Below, in pieces: positions 8,290 through 16,164 of a stretch of DNA of 62,034 nt. Position 1 is the first letter of the stretch; every line of letters begins with the position of its first letter. The DNA is from Saccharothrix sp. ALI-22-I (GTDB lineage: Bacteria; Actinomycetota; Actinomycetes; Mycobacteriales; Pseudonocardiaceae): contig NZ_MTQP01000035.1 of the NCBI RefSeq assembly GCF_001984175.1, positions 1 through 62,034 on the forward strand, in the 5' to 3' direction. The notes beneath the pieces are model-generated. The model did not search any database and was not told the origin of the DNA. It was given only the letters and a program-made list of their open reading frames with translations. Both the position numbers and the translations under genes were made by a program.

Positions 8290-10495
8290 CGCCGACCCCG
8301 CCCTCACCGCCGCCCTCGGCGAACCCGAACGCGTCCACACCAGCCTGACCCGCCTGGGCGGACGCGACCTCACCGACCAGGTCACCACCTGGTCGCTGGA
8401 CCGGGCCTACGACTCCGACCTGCCCGCCCCGATGCGCGCCACCAACGGCAGCGCCTCCGCCGAACTCCGGCTCTCCATCACCGGCACCGGCACCCAGACC
8501 GCCGCCCAGCTCTACAGCCCCTACGCCCCGCACGCCACCGCCGACATCACCCGACCCCGCCAATCCGTCCTGCACGGCTGGGGCCTGGCCGACGACGCCC
8601 TACCCGCCTTCCGGGGCCTCGTGCGCGACCGGATAGCCGACTCCGCCACCGGACGGGTCGAACTGTCGGCGCTGGACGGCGCGGAACGGCTGCGCGGCGC
8701 GGCCCGCCTCCCGGCCGCCGTGTCGGTCAACACCGTGCCGATCGCCTCGGGCACGTGGGTGGTGGACAACCTGCTGCGGGACGCGGGCATCCACACCGCC
8801 CCGCCGCCACGGCCCGAGTGCATCCTGTATGCCTCGATGCACGGCGGCATCGCGCCGGACGTCGGGTTCTACCGCACCCACTCCGGTTCGATCGGCTACA
8901 CCCGCACCCGTGCGCCGTGGGAGATGGCCGCGCTGCCCGGTTCGACCACCACCAGCTTCGGCGTCCGCTGGGACCCGCGCACCCGCACCACCGTTCCCGG
9001 CCGGTCGCTGTTCGTGGAGTGCTGGGTGGACACCAGCTCCATCGGCCCCGACACCGGCAGGGTCTCGCTGTCCTGCTTCTACCAGGCCGACGGGGCGACC
9101 AACGCCGTGGAGTTCGGCGTGGACTTCAAGTCCAGCCCGCAAACCGCGTCGGCCAGCTCGGACGGGCAGTTCACCTCCGTGCTGTTCTTCACGCCGCTGC
9201 CGGTCGGGCGCTGGCATCTGGGCTGCTACTGGACGTTCAGCGGAACCCAGCCCTCCGCGCGCATCTACATGTCCGGCCCGGACGGCTACTACCAGGAGTT
9301 CAACCCCGGCACGCTGGGCGGGATGCCCGCCGGAGGCACCCAGCTCAACTACATCGCCATGACCTCCGGACTGCCGGTCGAAGCCGTCCAGGTCTCGCTG
9401 ACGCTGACCCAACCCACCCGCGCCGACTTCGAAGGCCCGACCTGGCAGCGCGGCGCGGTGCTCGACACCATCACCAGCACGTTGACCGCCATCCCGCCCA
9501 CCCAGGGCTCCGCGTGGGAGGTCATCAGCGCCGTGGCCCGCGCCGAACAGGCCACCGCCTCGTTCGATGAACACGGCATCTTCCGCTACCGCAACAACAC
9601 CCGCTTCACCTCGCCCGGCCAACCGGTGCTGACCGCGACCAGTGCGCGGGAGATCGCGGGACTGCGGGTGTCGGAGGCGATCGACTCCGTCCGCAACGTC
9701 ATCGACGTGCCCTATTCGCTCTACACGATCGGCTCCACGCGGGAGCGGTTCACCGAGACCACCCGGCGCAGCATCCCGGCCTTCTCCACCCTGACCCTGA
9801 CCTACGACTACGACGTCACCGAGTACGACTCCCCGCCCCCGATCGCCTACGTCGCCACCACACCCGCCTCCACCTCGCGGGTGCGCTGGTCCACCGCGAG
9901 CGACGGCAGCGCCGGAGTCCACGGACGGGTGGAGTCCACCACCGAACGCGACGGCGCAACCCTGCGCGTCACCTTCCGCAACACCGGATCGAGCACCGTC
10001 TACATGCTCACCTCCGGCAACGTCCCGTCGCTGTCGATCTACTCCGTCGAGCTGGCCGACAACGGCCCCTCCCGCCGGCTGCTGCGGCGCACCGACACCA
10101 CCAGCGTCACCCGCTACGGCGCGCAGGTCTACCAGGTGCCGGCCACCCCGTGGTTGCAGACCTCGGCCGCGGCCTCGACGGTCGCGTCCTACCTGCTCGC
10201 CGTCGCCGCCGCACCGCTGCCCGTGCTCGGCGACGTCGAGATCCTGCCCGACCCGCGCATCCAACTCGGCGACCTCGTCCGCATCACCGACACCGTGGGC
10301 GCGGCCCTGACCACCCCCGCGTGGGTGGTGGGCATCCGCACCAGCGGCGACGGCCACGGGCGCGTCCGCCAGGTCCTCACCCTGCGCGCCACGCTGAGCC
10401 CCGGACCACCCACCGACCAGAACATCCGGCCCGACCCACCCATCGACCCCGACGCCCGCACCGTGCTAGCCGGTGAGGGAGTACGGGTTCCATGA
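8282..10495 (+). CDS. Phage tail-tip / tail-associated protein with LamG-like insert
   Basis: About 737 residues. The N-terminal part (HTSLTRLGGRDLTDQVTTWS, then RAYDSDLPAPMRA) and the C-terminal part (LGDVEILPDPRIQLGDLVRI, then GRVRQVLTLRATLSPG) have the plan of tail hub proteins. The middle (about residues 190-400: SLFVECWVDTSS, GRVSLSCFYQADG, GRWHLGCYWTFSG) looks like a concanavalin/LamG sandwich, which often binds host sugars. GGAGGTG at 8271-8277 precedes a CTG at 8282; no ATG/GTG/TTG precedes the conserved N-terminus and the first ATG is at 8432. It overlaps the upstream frame by eight bases. The stop codon is within a terminator hairpin. Receptor binding is an inference. Confidence 0.75.
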   Translation: MLDADPALTAALGEPERVHTSLTRLGGRDLTDQVTTWSLDRAYDSDLPAPMRATNGSASAELRLSITGTGTQTAAQLYSPYAPHATADITRPRQSVLHGWGLADDALPAFRGLVRDRIADSATGRVELSALDGAERLRGAARLPAAVSVNTVPIASGTWVVDNLLRDAGIHTAPPPRPECILYASMHGGIAPDVGFYRTHSGSIGYTRTRAPWEMAALPGSTTTSFGVRWDPRTRTTVPGRSLFVECWVDTSSIGPDTGRVSLSCFYQADGATNAVEFGVDFKSSPQTASASSDGQFTSVLFFTPLPVGRWHLGCYWTFSGTQPSARIYMSGPDGYYQEFNPGTLGGMPAGGTQLNYIAMTSGLPVEAVQVSLTLTQPTRADFEGPTWQRGAVLDTITSTLTAIPPTQGSAWEVISAVARAEQATASFDEHGIFRYRNNTRFTSPGQPVLTATSAREIAGLRVSEAIDSVRNVIDVPYSLYTIGSTRERFTETTRRSIPAFSTLTLTYDYDVTEYDSPPPIAYVATTPASTSRVRWSTASDGSAGVHGRVESTTERDGATLRVTFRNTGSSTVYMLTSGNVPSLSIYSVELADNGPSRRLLRRTDTTSVTRYGAQVYQVPATPWLQTSAAASTVASYLLAVAAAPLPVLGDVEILPDPRIQLGDLVRITDTVGAALTTPAWVVGIRTSGDGHGRVRQVLTLRATLSPGPPTDQNIRPDPPIDPDARTVLAGEGVRVP

Positions 10496-10516
10496 GCCCA
10501 CGCTCGTGGGCTCACC
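10493..10516 (+). terminator. Terminator of the tail operon
   Basis: TGAGCCCACG (10493-10502, containing the stop codon of the tail-tip gene) pairs with CGTGGGCTCA (10505-10514 region) around a minimal loop and is followed by CCTTTCC. A strong hairpin at the very end of the tail-tip gene. Confidence 0.65.
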
Positions 10517-10659
10517 TTTCCGGCTTCGCCTGCGTGTGCGTTTAAGCTGGAAACTCCGACTATGCGCTACCCCACGGGGCCACCACCTGCGTCACCAAGA
10601 AGATCCGCCATCCACGATGAACCGGCCCGCCAAGCGGCGCGATATCCGATGTCCGGAAT

Positions 10660-10692
10660 GGGTGTTCGGGTCGCTTCGCGACCCGAACACCC
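10660..10692. terminator. Bidirectional hairpin terminator
   Basis: GGGTGTTCGGGTCGC (10660-10674) pairs perfectly over 15 bp with GCGACCCGAACACCC (10678-10692) around a TTC loop. It lies between the end of the tail operon and the 3' end of the convergent secreted-protein gene, so it can serve both strands. The stretch 10517-10659 between the two hairpins shows no gene. Confidence 0.75.
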
Positions 10693-10698
10693 TCCGGA

Positions 10699-11019
10699 CT
10701 ACCAGCAGCGCACGTAATGGATGTGCGAGATGTGGATCCAACCGACGTTGTACCACCCTCCGCCGGAGTTGTAGAAGTTCCCGCCACGGAAGTTTTCGTT
10801 GAATCCGGTCACGTTCACAAAACCGCCGTTGGCGGTGTAGCCGACCAGGCCGGTGCCCGTGCTACCGCTGTAGATCGGCTTACCGGCATCGGTGTTGTAC
10901 TGCCAGGTGGAGCAAGGGATCGGTGCGGCCTGCGGCGCCGGGGACGCCGCCGCAACCGGAGCCCCGGCCAGTGCGAATGCAGCAGCAATGGCACCGATCA
11001 ACAGTCCGAGTTTCCTCAT
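10699..11019 (-). CDS. Small secreted protein carried by the prophage, function unknown
   Basis: A 106-residue protein starting ATG at 11019 after AAAGG. It begins with a classic Sec signal peptide (MRKLGLLIGAIAAAFALAGA, cleavage probably after the following AAASP region). The mature part of about 75 residues contains two Cys and is rich in Gly, Asn, Tyr and Trp (NFRGGNFYNSGGGWYNVGWI), a pattern seen in SH3-like or cell-wall-binding exported proteins of actinomycetes. The two Cys (one near the mature N-terminus, one at the penultimate position) could form a disulfide. It is isolated on the minus strand between the tail and lysis modules, so a lysogenic conversion gene is likely. No enzyme motif. 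Confidence 0.75.
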   Translation of the reverse strand: MRKLGLLIGAIAAAFALAGAPVAAASPAPQAAPIPCSTWQYNTDAGKPIYSGSTGTGLVGYTANGGFVNVTGFNENFRGGNFYNSGGGWYNVGWIHISHIHYVRCW

Positions 11020-11307
11020 TCGCAACCTTTCATCGAAGGCAGTCGGATCGGTACAACTACTACCGCATTTCGGCGACACGATGGTCGACTACGCACGAAA
11101 CCGCTCGAACGGAGCAGAAACCCGCAAAATGCGGGCCACCTGAAACTATGAGCCGATCGGCCCAGTGGAGCCTGATGACCTGCACGTTCCCAGCATTTGA
11201 ATATGAGGTTCGTTCTGTACGCGATTGCGGGAACGCGTAGCAGGTGTGCCCGGACGCCCGCACGGTGCCGCGTGAACGGTCCGCATTGCCAAAACAGAGG
11301 TGAAGTT

Positions 11308-11646
11308 CTGGACCTATCCAACCTGTCTAGCTTCGGCGTGGCCGGTGCGCTCGTGCTGATCATCGGCTACCTGCTCTCGGCCAACCACCGGCTCATGACC
11401 GCCAACCGGTCCGACCGCGCCGAGTACCTGGCCGCGCTCGCGGCCCGCGAGACCGCGCACGCCGCCGAGATCACCGCCCTGCGCACCGCGCACACCGCCG
11501 AGCTGTCCGCGATGCGCACCCGCATCTCCAAGCTCGAACGCCGCCTCGCCGGTCTTGAGAACGAGCTGGACGCCGAACGCGACCGCCGCCGCGCCGCCGA
11601 GGATGCAGCCGCCGCCGCGCGACGCGGCGAACTCCCACCCGCCTGA
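11308..11646 (+). CDS. Single-span membrane protein with coiled coil (lysis-module accessory)
   Basis: About 112 residues from a CTG at 11308 placed six bases after AGAGGTGA; alternatives in frame are GTG 11272 and ATG 11197 with poorer ribosome-binding sites. Residues 9-27 form a transmembrane helix (VAGALVLIIGYLLSANH), followed by an Ala/Arg/Glu-rich coiled coil (HAAEITALRTAHTAELSAM, then RISKLERRLAGLENELDAE) to the end. It precedes the endolysin. Proteins of this shape beside lysis genes may act as spanin-like or holin accessories, but no family was recognised. The 11020-11307 stretch upstream is AT-richer and may hold divergent promoters for this operon and the secreted protein. Confidence 0.6.
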   Translation: MDLSNLSSFGVAGALVLIIGYLLSANHRLMTANRSDRAEYLAALAARETAHAAEITALRTAHTAELSAMRTRISKLERRLAGLENELDAERDRRRAAEDAAAAARRGELPPA

Positions 11647-11722
11647 CCCACCCACCCACCCACGAGCCGACACCGCCCCGGTGCTCGGCCGCTTCGCCAT
11701 GCCCGAAAACCGGAAGGACCAC

Positions 11723-12700
11723 GTGGACTACGGCATCGACATCAGCTCTTGGCAGGGCTCTGCGATCGGCTGGCTCGCCGTCAAGGGCAACAACATCAGC
11801 TTCGCCTCGGTGAAGGTCACCGAAGCCACCGGCTACGTCAACCCGCACGCCACCGCCCAGGTCGACGGCGCGCGGGGCGTCGGCATCCACGTCGGCGGCT
11901 ACCACTACGCCCACCCCGGCGACATCGCCGGACAGGTCGCGCACTTCGTCGCCCAGCTCAACGCCCGCGGCCTGCTCGCCTCCGGCTCGCTGTGGCCGAT
12001 GCTCGACATGGAGGCCCCCGACTTCACCGGCGACCCCAACGGGTTCGTCGCGGAGTTCATCCGCCTCTTTCGCGAGCGTTCCGGACGCCGCGAACTGCTG
12101 GTGTACGCCAACCAGTACTGGTTCACCCGCCGCCTGCGCCCGAACGAGTGGGCCGACGACGGCGTGATCCTCTGGTGCGCCCAGTACAACGGCAACCCCG
12201 GCCACGTCGACTACAGCCACCCCCGGCTGGCGATCCACCAGCACACCCAGGAAGGCATCGTCCCCGGCTTCACCGGGTTCGTGGACCGCAACGCCACCGT
12301 GGGCGGCTGGCGCGTGGGCTCGTTCGTCCTCGACGGCGCACCCGCCCCGGCACCGGCACCGCAGCCCGCGCCCGCCCCGGCGCCCTCGGGCTGGGTCTCC
12401 TACGTCATCCAGCCCGGCGACACCCTGTCCGGCATCGCCGCGCGCACCGGCACCACCGTGGGCGAGCTGGCCTCCCGCAACGGCATCGCCAACCCCAACC
12501 TCATCTACGCGGGCAACACCATCCAGGTCCCCGGCACCGGGGGCGGTGGAGGCGGCGGCGAGCGCTACCAGATCCAGCCCGGAGACACCCTCTCGGTGCT
12601 GGCCGTGCGCTGGGGCACCACCGTCGCGGCCATCGCCGCGCGCAACGGCATCGCCGACCCGAACCGGATCTACGCCGGGAACTGGCTGATCCGCCCATGA
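11723..12700 (+). CDS. Endolysin: GH25 muramidase with two LysM repeats
   Basis: A 325-residue cell-wall hydrolase. Residues 1-205 are a glycoside hydrolase family 25 domain: it opens DYGIDISSWQG, has the catalytic-face strand LWPMLDMEAP (the DxE pair) and VILWCAQYN. A Pro/Ala linker (APAPAPAPQPAPAPAP) leads to two LysM domains, each with the QPGDTLSGIAA or QPGDTLSVLAV start and a RNGI(A/D)PNxIYAGN end, separated by a poly-Gly linker. It cuts the N-acetylmuramic acid bonds of peptidoglycan at the end of the lytic cycle. No signal peptide, so a holin is needed. GTG 11723 follows GGAAGGA at good spacing; ATG 11699 is the longer alternative. Confidence 0.9.
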   Translation: MDYGIDISSWQGSAIGWLAVKGNNISFASVKVTEATGYVNPHATAQVDGARGVGIHVGGYHYAHPGDIAGQVAHFVAQLNARGLLASGSLWPMLDMEAPDFTGDPNGFVAEFIRLFRERSGRRELLVYANQYWFTRRLRPNEWADDGVILWCAQYNGNPGHVDYSHPRLAIHQHTQEGIVPGFTGFVDRNATVGGWRVGSFVLDGAPAPAPAPQPAPAPAPSGWVSYVIQPGDTLSGIAARTGTTVGELASRNGIANPNLIYAGNTIQVPGTGGGGGGGERYQIQPGDTLSVLAVRWGTTVAAIAARNGIADPNRIYAGNWLIRP

Positions 12701-13113
12701 CCCACGAGTCGGCCGCCGCCGGGCTCGAACCCGGCGGCGGCTCGCTCGTGCTCTCCCTCGCCCTGCTGCTCTGGCTACTCGGCAAAGCCTCCTACCGCTT
12801 TGTCCGCTGGTTCGAGCGGCACGAGGGCAACCACCCCAACCCCATCCAGAAGGAACCCTTCGTGTCCGATCCCCGCCCCCGCCCGCTGCGCATCGCGGGC
12901 TCCATCGTCGGCGGCCTCACCGCCCTGGTCACCGGCCTCGTCGGCTCCGGCCTGCTCACCTCCGGCCAGGGAGACGCCCTCACCGGCCTGATCTCCGCCG
13001 CCCTGGTGCTGCTGGGCACCTTCGGTGTCGTGGTCAGCACCGAGCACCGCGTCACCCCACTGGTCGACCCGCGCGACAACGACGGCCGCCCCCTCACTCC
13101 CACCGACTCCTGA
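12697..13113 (+). CDS. Phage holin-like membrane protein, possible dual start
   Basis: A 138-residue frame beginning with an ATG that overlaps the endolysin stop (ATGA). It carries one hydrophobic helix near residues 17-29 (LVLSLALLLWLL). After a charged KASYRFVRWFERHEGNHP stretch there is a second possible start, GTG 12862 (six bases after AGAAGGA), that opens an 83-residue protein with two hydrophobic helices: AGSIVGGLTALVTGLVGSGL and LTGLISAALVLLGTFGVVV. The short form matches actinophage holins. Either one bitopic-plus-holin protein or a dual-start pair in which the long form tempers the short one. Holin role inferred from position after the endolysin and from topology. Confidence 0.7.
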   Translation: MTHESAAAGLEPGGGSLVLSLALLLWLLGKASYRFVRWFERHEGNHPNPIQKEPFVSDPRPRPLRIAGSIVGGLTALVTGLVGSGLLTSGQGDALTGLISAALVLLGTFGVVVSTEHRVTPLVDPRDNDGRPLTPTDS

Positions 13114-13210
13114 CCGAGATCCCAACGGCCACCACGCCACGGCGCACGCCCGAGGAACCGATCACGTAGGACGCGGGACTGCGCCGCCACTGACCCGACG
13201 ACCCGAACCC

Positions 13211-13254
13211 ACCAGCGGAGGAGCCCCCGCCTCCGCTGGTTGCGGGGGCTCCTC
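13211..13254 (+). terminator. Strong hairpin terminator with a competing alternative fold
   Basis: GAGGAGCCCCCGC (13218-13230) pairs over 13 bp with GCGGGGGCTCCTC (13242-13254). The same left arm also takes part in a second perfect stem: ACCAGCGGAGG (13211-13221) with CCTCCGCTGGT (13230-13240). The two cannot form together. It follows the holin gene and probably ends the late operon. The rest of 13114-13286 contains no gene. Confidence 0.65.
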
Positions 13255-13286
13255 GCGCCTCACCACAGCCGATCAGGAAACGACAA

Positions 13287-13445
13287 GTGGACGCGAGCAC
13301 GAACAGGTTGCCCAACGCCTTGACGGTCGATCACATCGAGACCGAGCCTCTGGAGCCCCGTGAGCACGACACGGCAGTGGACGCCCTCGCCGCACTCATC
13401 AATGAATGGAACCAATCCCGACGCTCCACGCAAAACAAAACCTGA
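13287..13445 (+). CDS. Small ORF upstream of the serine recombinase
   Basis: A 52-residue frame starting GTG after AGGAAAC at suitable spacing: an acidic centre (TVDHIETEPLEPREHDTAVD) and a helical, basic C-terminus ending LINEWNQSRRSTQNKT. Short proteins of this kind, ending in a similar INEWN-like helix, occur directly before large serine recombinases of actinobacterial elements. A recombination directionality factor or small DNA-binding regulator is possible, but there is no recognised domain. Not translated in any longer frame. Confidence 0.5.
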   Translation: MDASTNRLPNALTVDHIETEPLEPREHDTAVDALAALINEWNQSRRSTQNKT

Positions 13446-13566
13446 TGCCCATGCACCGGAAATGCTAGATTCAATGGCATGACCGAACACATTCCCGGTG
13501 CCGGTAGAGCCATGCCAAGAATGGCGGACCGCCGCACCGGTTCGCCAACAACCTGGGGGAATCTTT

Positions 13567-15189
13567 TTGTCTAGGCGAACGACGACAAAGAAAGTCCGGA
13601 AGGCCGCAGCGCTGGACCTCGACACCGTCCGCGTCGGGATCTACGTGCGGCGCAGCACGGACGACGAGCACCAGCCCTTCTCCAAGGAAGCGCAGTTCAC
13701 GCGCCTGGACGCCTACGTGGCCTCACAGCCGGGGTGGACGATCGTCAAGAGGTTCGAGGACGACGCCTCCGGCGCGAACACCGACCGCCCCGGCCTCCAA
13801 AAGGCGATGCGGTGGGCCAAGTCGGGAATGATCGACGTCCTGTTGGTGTACCGGGTGGACCGGTTCTCCCGGAATCTCCGCGACACGGTGACACTGCTTG
13901 ACGAACTGGACGACGCCGGGGTTGCGTTCCGGTCGGCGACCGAGCCGTTCGACACCTCCACGCCGATGGGCCGGATGCTGGTCCAGATGCTGTCGATGTT
14001 CGCCCAGTTCGAGCGGGACGTGATCATCGACCGGGTCACCGCGGGACTGGAGCGCAAGGCCGCGAAGGGGCAGTGGAAGGGCGGACGCCGCCCCTACGGC
14101 TACCTGGTGGACCCCAAGACCCACGTGCTGTACCCGAACGAGGCCGAGGAAGGCATCGTCAAGCTGATCTTCAACCTCTACACGCGCGACCGCATCGGCT
14201 CCCACACCATCGCCAACCTGCTCAACGAGCGCGGCCACCGCACCAGCACCGGCGGCCCCTGGTCGTTCAAACAGGTGACCAACATCCTCGCCAACCGCGT
14301 CTACGTCGGCGAGATCAACTTCCGGGAGGTCACCGTCGAGAACGCCCACCCGGCGATCATCGACGCGGCCCAGTTCGACCAGGCCAACCACATCCTCGAC
14401 GAGCGCGGCGAAAGCCTCGGCCACCGCGCCGCCAGCGGCTCGGACTACATCGCCACCGGCCGAATCCCGTGCCCGAAGTGCGGCAAGCCGATGGTCGGCA
14501 CCAGGGCGAACGGCAAGACCAAGACCTACCGCTACTACACCTGCTGGAACATCACCCGCTACGGCAAGGCGAAGTGCGACATGGCCCGGCTCAACGCCGA
14601 CGCCGTCGACAAGGCCCTCACGGACGCCATCGCGTCCTTCTACAGCAGCCAGCACATCCTGATCCGTGACGCGGTCGAGGCCGCCCGCCGGCACTACGCG
14701 AGCAGCCACGAGACCGTGGCCGCTGAACTCAAGACCGTCCAGGCCGACCTCACCAACGTCACGGCGAAGATCGACAAGTACCTCGACGCCTTCGAGGCCG
14801 ACAAGTTCGACCCCGACGACGAGGACGTGAAAGCGCGACTGCTCCAGCACCGCACCAAGCAACGCCAGCTCCGCGACCGGAAAGCCCAGTTGGAAGCCCA
14901 GCTCACCGCCGAGCCGACCATGCCCGACGCGGCCACGCTCACCGAGGTCAACGACCACATCACCGAAATCCTCGACGCCGGTAACCACAACCAACGCAAG
15001 GCCCTCGTGGAAGCACTCGTCATGACGATCAAGGTCCTCGGACCCGACCGGATCGTCCCCGTCTTCCGGGTGCCCCAGCCGGTAAACGCCGAGGCAGAAG
15101 GGCCGGAGACCGGCTTACCAGTCCTCACCCCGAGGGTTCGCGCACTGAGTACTTTGGTGGGGCAGGTGGGGTTCGAACCCACGACCTGA
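13567..15189 (+). CDS. Large serine recombinase (phage integrase)
   Basis: About 540 residues from TTG 13567, which follows GGGGGA; ATG 13498 would add 23 residues. Residues 20-165 are the resolvase catalytic domain with the nucleophile S30 in YVRRSTDDE, the DRPGLQKAM and VYRVDRFSRNLRD helices, and FAQFERDVIIDRV. A recombinase domain follows (RRPYGYLVDPKTHVLYPNEA, then GGPWSFKQVTNILANRVYVG), then a zinc ribbon (C302, C305 in CPKCGKPM; YTCWN and AKCDM) and a coiled coil (KTVQADLTNVTAKIDKYLD). It cuts and rejoins attP and attB. The last codons (VGQVGFEPTT) are the antisense of a tRNA T-arm, so the true C-terminus may have changed on integration. Confidence 0.92.
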   Translation: MSRRTTTKKVRKAAALDLDTVRVGIYVRRSTDDEHQPFSKEAQFTRLDAYVASQPGWTIVKRFEDDASGANTDRPGLQKAMRWAKSGMIDVLLVYRVDRFSRNLRDTVTLLDELDDAGVAFRSATEPFDTSTPMGRMLVQMLSMFAQFERDVIIDRVTAGLERKAAKGQWKGGRRPYGYLVDPKTHVLYPNEAEEGIVKLIFNLYTRDRIGSHTIANLLNERGHRTSTGGPWSFKQVTNILANRVYVGEINFREVTVENAHPAIIDAAQFDQANHILDERGESLGHRAASGSDYIATGRIPCPKCGKPMVGTRANGKTKTYRYYTCWNITRYGKAKCDMARLNADAVDKALTDAIASFYSSQHILIRDAVEAARRHYASSHETVAAELKTVQADLTNVTAKIDKYLDAFEADKFDPDDEDVKARLLQHRTKQRQLRDRKAQLEAQLTAEPTMPDAATLTEVNDHITEILDAGNHNQRKALVEALVMTIKVLGPDRIVPVFRVPQPVNAEAEGPETGLPVLTPRVRALSTLVGQVGFEPTT

Positions 15190-15190
15190 C
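15155..15190. other. Probable attachment-site end of the prophage in the tRNA 3' half
   Basis: The recombinase frame crosses from prophage into the 3' part of a tRNA gene here. The CCA-encoding end (15155-15157), acceptor 3' strand and T-arm would be the natural identity region. The other copy must lie outside the window, so the exact core cannot be read. tRNA targeting is usual for tyrosine integrases and less usual for serine ones. Confidence 0.45.
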
Positions 15191-15232
15191 GGATTATGAG
15201 TCCGCTGCTCTGACCGGCTGAGCTACTGCCCC
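15155..15232 (-). tRNA. tRNA with anticodon CAU (elongator Met, or Ile2 with lysidine)
   Basis: Read on the minus strand it starts GGGGCAGTAGCTCAG and ends CTGCCCC plus A and an encoded CCA. Acceptor 7 bp is perfect, the D-arm has AGCTCAG, the anticodon loop is CTCATAA (anticodon CAT, 34-36), and the T-arm holds GGTTCGAACCC. The initiator features (C1:A72 mismatch and GGG/CCC anticodon stem) are missing. Telling elongator Met from TilS-modified Ile2 requires comparison. The 3' end overlaps the recombinase frame. Confidence 0.9.
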
Positions 15233-16164
15233 CTGACGTGCGGTTCTGGAGGGTACAGATCTGTCTCTTCCGCGTCTCGACAACCCGGTACGGCGTGACC
15301 AAGCTGTGCACTCCGGGGGTTCGGGGCTCCGAGGTCGGACGGTCGGTAGCCGGTGGGGTAGCCGGGGTAGGTGCGGTTGTTCGAGTCGTTGGTCAGGCGG
15401 GGTGTTCGCCTGGGTGGGAGCATGCGGACGGTGTGGGCTCGTAAGTGCAGGGCGGTGTGGGCCAGGGCGGTCAGCCAGGTGGGTGACGGGCGGAAGCCGA
15501 AGGCGGTGAGCATGGGCTTGTCCAGCAGCGCTAGCACGGCTCGGGACGTCAGCGCGCGTGGCGCCGGGTACCAGGAACAGAACAGGTCCAGGGTGTACTG
15601 GCCGATCTGACGGTTCGTGTCGCTGTACGTGAAGTGCTCGGCCTCGTACGCGCGCTTGAACGCCAGGTACGAGGAGTAGGTGGCCGGCAGGTCCTTGATC
15701 CCCATCCGGACACCGACGGCCGAGTAGAAGTGGAACGCGGCCATCCGTTCGTGGTCCGTCAGAGGCCGCCAGCCGAACCGCGAGATCCACTCGATCGGGT
15801 CGAAGATGAACGTCGACAGCACGTACCGCATGTCGTCGTTCGAGATCTCGTACCGCCCGTGCAGCCGGTTCACCACGCGCAGCGCCTCCCGGCCCCGCGG
15901 CGAGTCGTAGCCGTGCTCCACCAGCTCCGCCATCAGCAACGCCGTGTCGTCGTACCGCTTCTGCGGCCGCCGCTCGAACTCGCCGGTACGAGCCAGCAGA
16001 CCCGAGATCGACGGCACGCAGTACGTCCTGAACAGCGCGAACTCCAACGACCGCACGTAGTCCCACGGGAACTCGTACCCGGACGAGATGCGCATGATCT
16101 CGACGTGGTCGGTCTCCGGGTCCAGCGACGTGATCCGGCGGCGGTTCGCGAAGCGGTCGGCCAT
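15223..16164 (-). CDS. Oxygenase MpaB-family protein (DUF2236)
   Basis: A 313-residue protein of the MpaB/latex-clearing-like family of haem-binding oxygenases, by pattern: an N-terminal helical region (SSGYEFPWDYVRSLEFALFR), YEISNDDMRYVLSTFIFDP, then the IEWISRFGWRPLTDHER stretch and YSAVGVRMGIKDLPATY. Several His lie in that core, but the haem ligand cannot be assigned by eye. The C-terminal 60 residues are low-complexity and Pro/Arg-rich. The frame runs ten bases into the tRNA 5' end, so the two may share a transcript. Substrate unknown; the rubber-degrading activity of the founding members should not be assumed. Confidence 0.75.
   Translation of the reverse strand: MADRFANRRRITSLDPETDHVEIMRISSGYEFPWDYVRSLEFALFRTYCVPSISGLLARTGEFERRPQKRYDDTALLMAELVEHGYDSPRGREALRVVNRLHGRYEISNDDMRYVLSTFIFDPIEWISRFGWRPLTDHERMAAFHFYSAVGVRMGIKDLPATYSSYLAFKRAYEAEHFTYSDTNRQIGQYTLDLFCSWYPAPRALTSRAVLALLDKPMLTAFGFRPSPTWLTALAHTALHLRAHTVRMLPPRRTPRLTNDSNNRTYPGYPTGYRPSDLGAPNPRSAQLGHAVPGCRDAEETDLYPPEPHVRGQ

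Noticed and set aside
8600..10357. Long minus-strand open frame (585 codons) opposite the tail-tip gene
   Set aside because: It is Gly/Arg/Val-rich, has no recognised domain, and mirrors a gene with conserved segments; long antisense frames are expected at this GC content.
10560..10787. Minus-strand ORF overlapping the tail terminator region
   Set aside because: It runs across a perfect terminator hairpin and lacks conserved features.
13723..14994. Minus-strand frame of 423 codons opposite the serine recombinase
   Set aside because: Pure antisense shadow; recombinase catalytic and zinc motifs are on the plus strand.
15140..15189. C-terminal extension of the recombinase as a real domain
   Set aside because: GFEPTT is the usual result of translating the antisense of a tRNA T-arm, not a domain.
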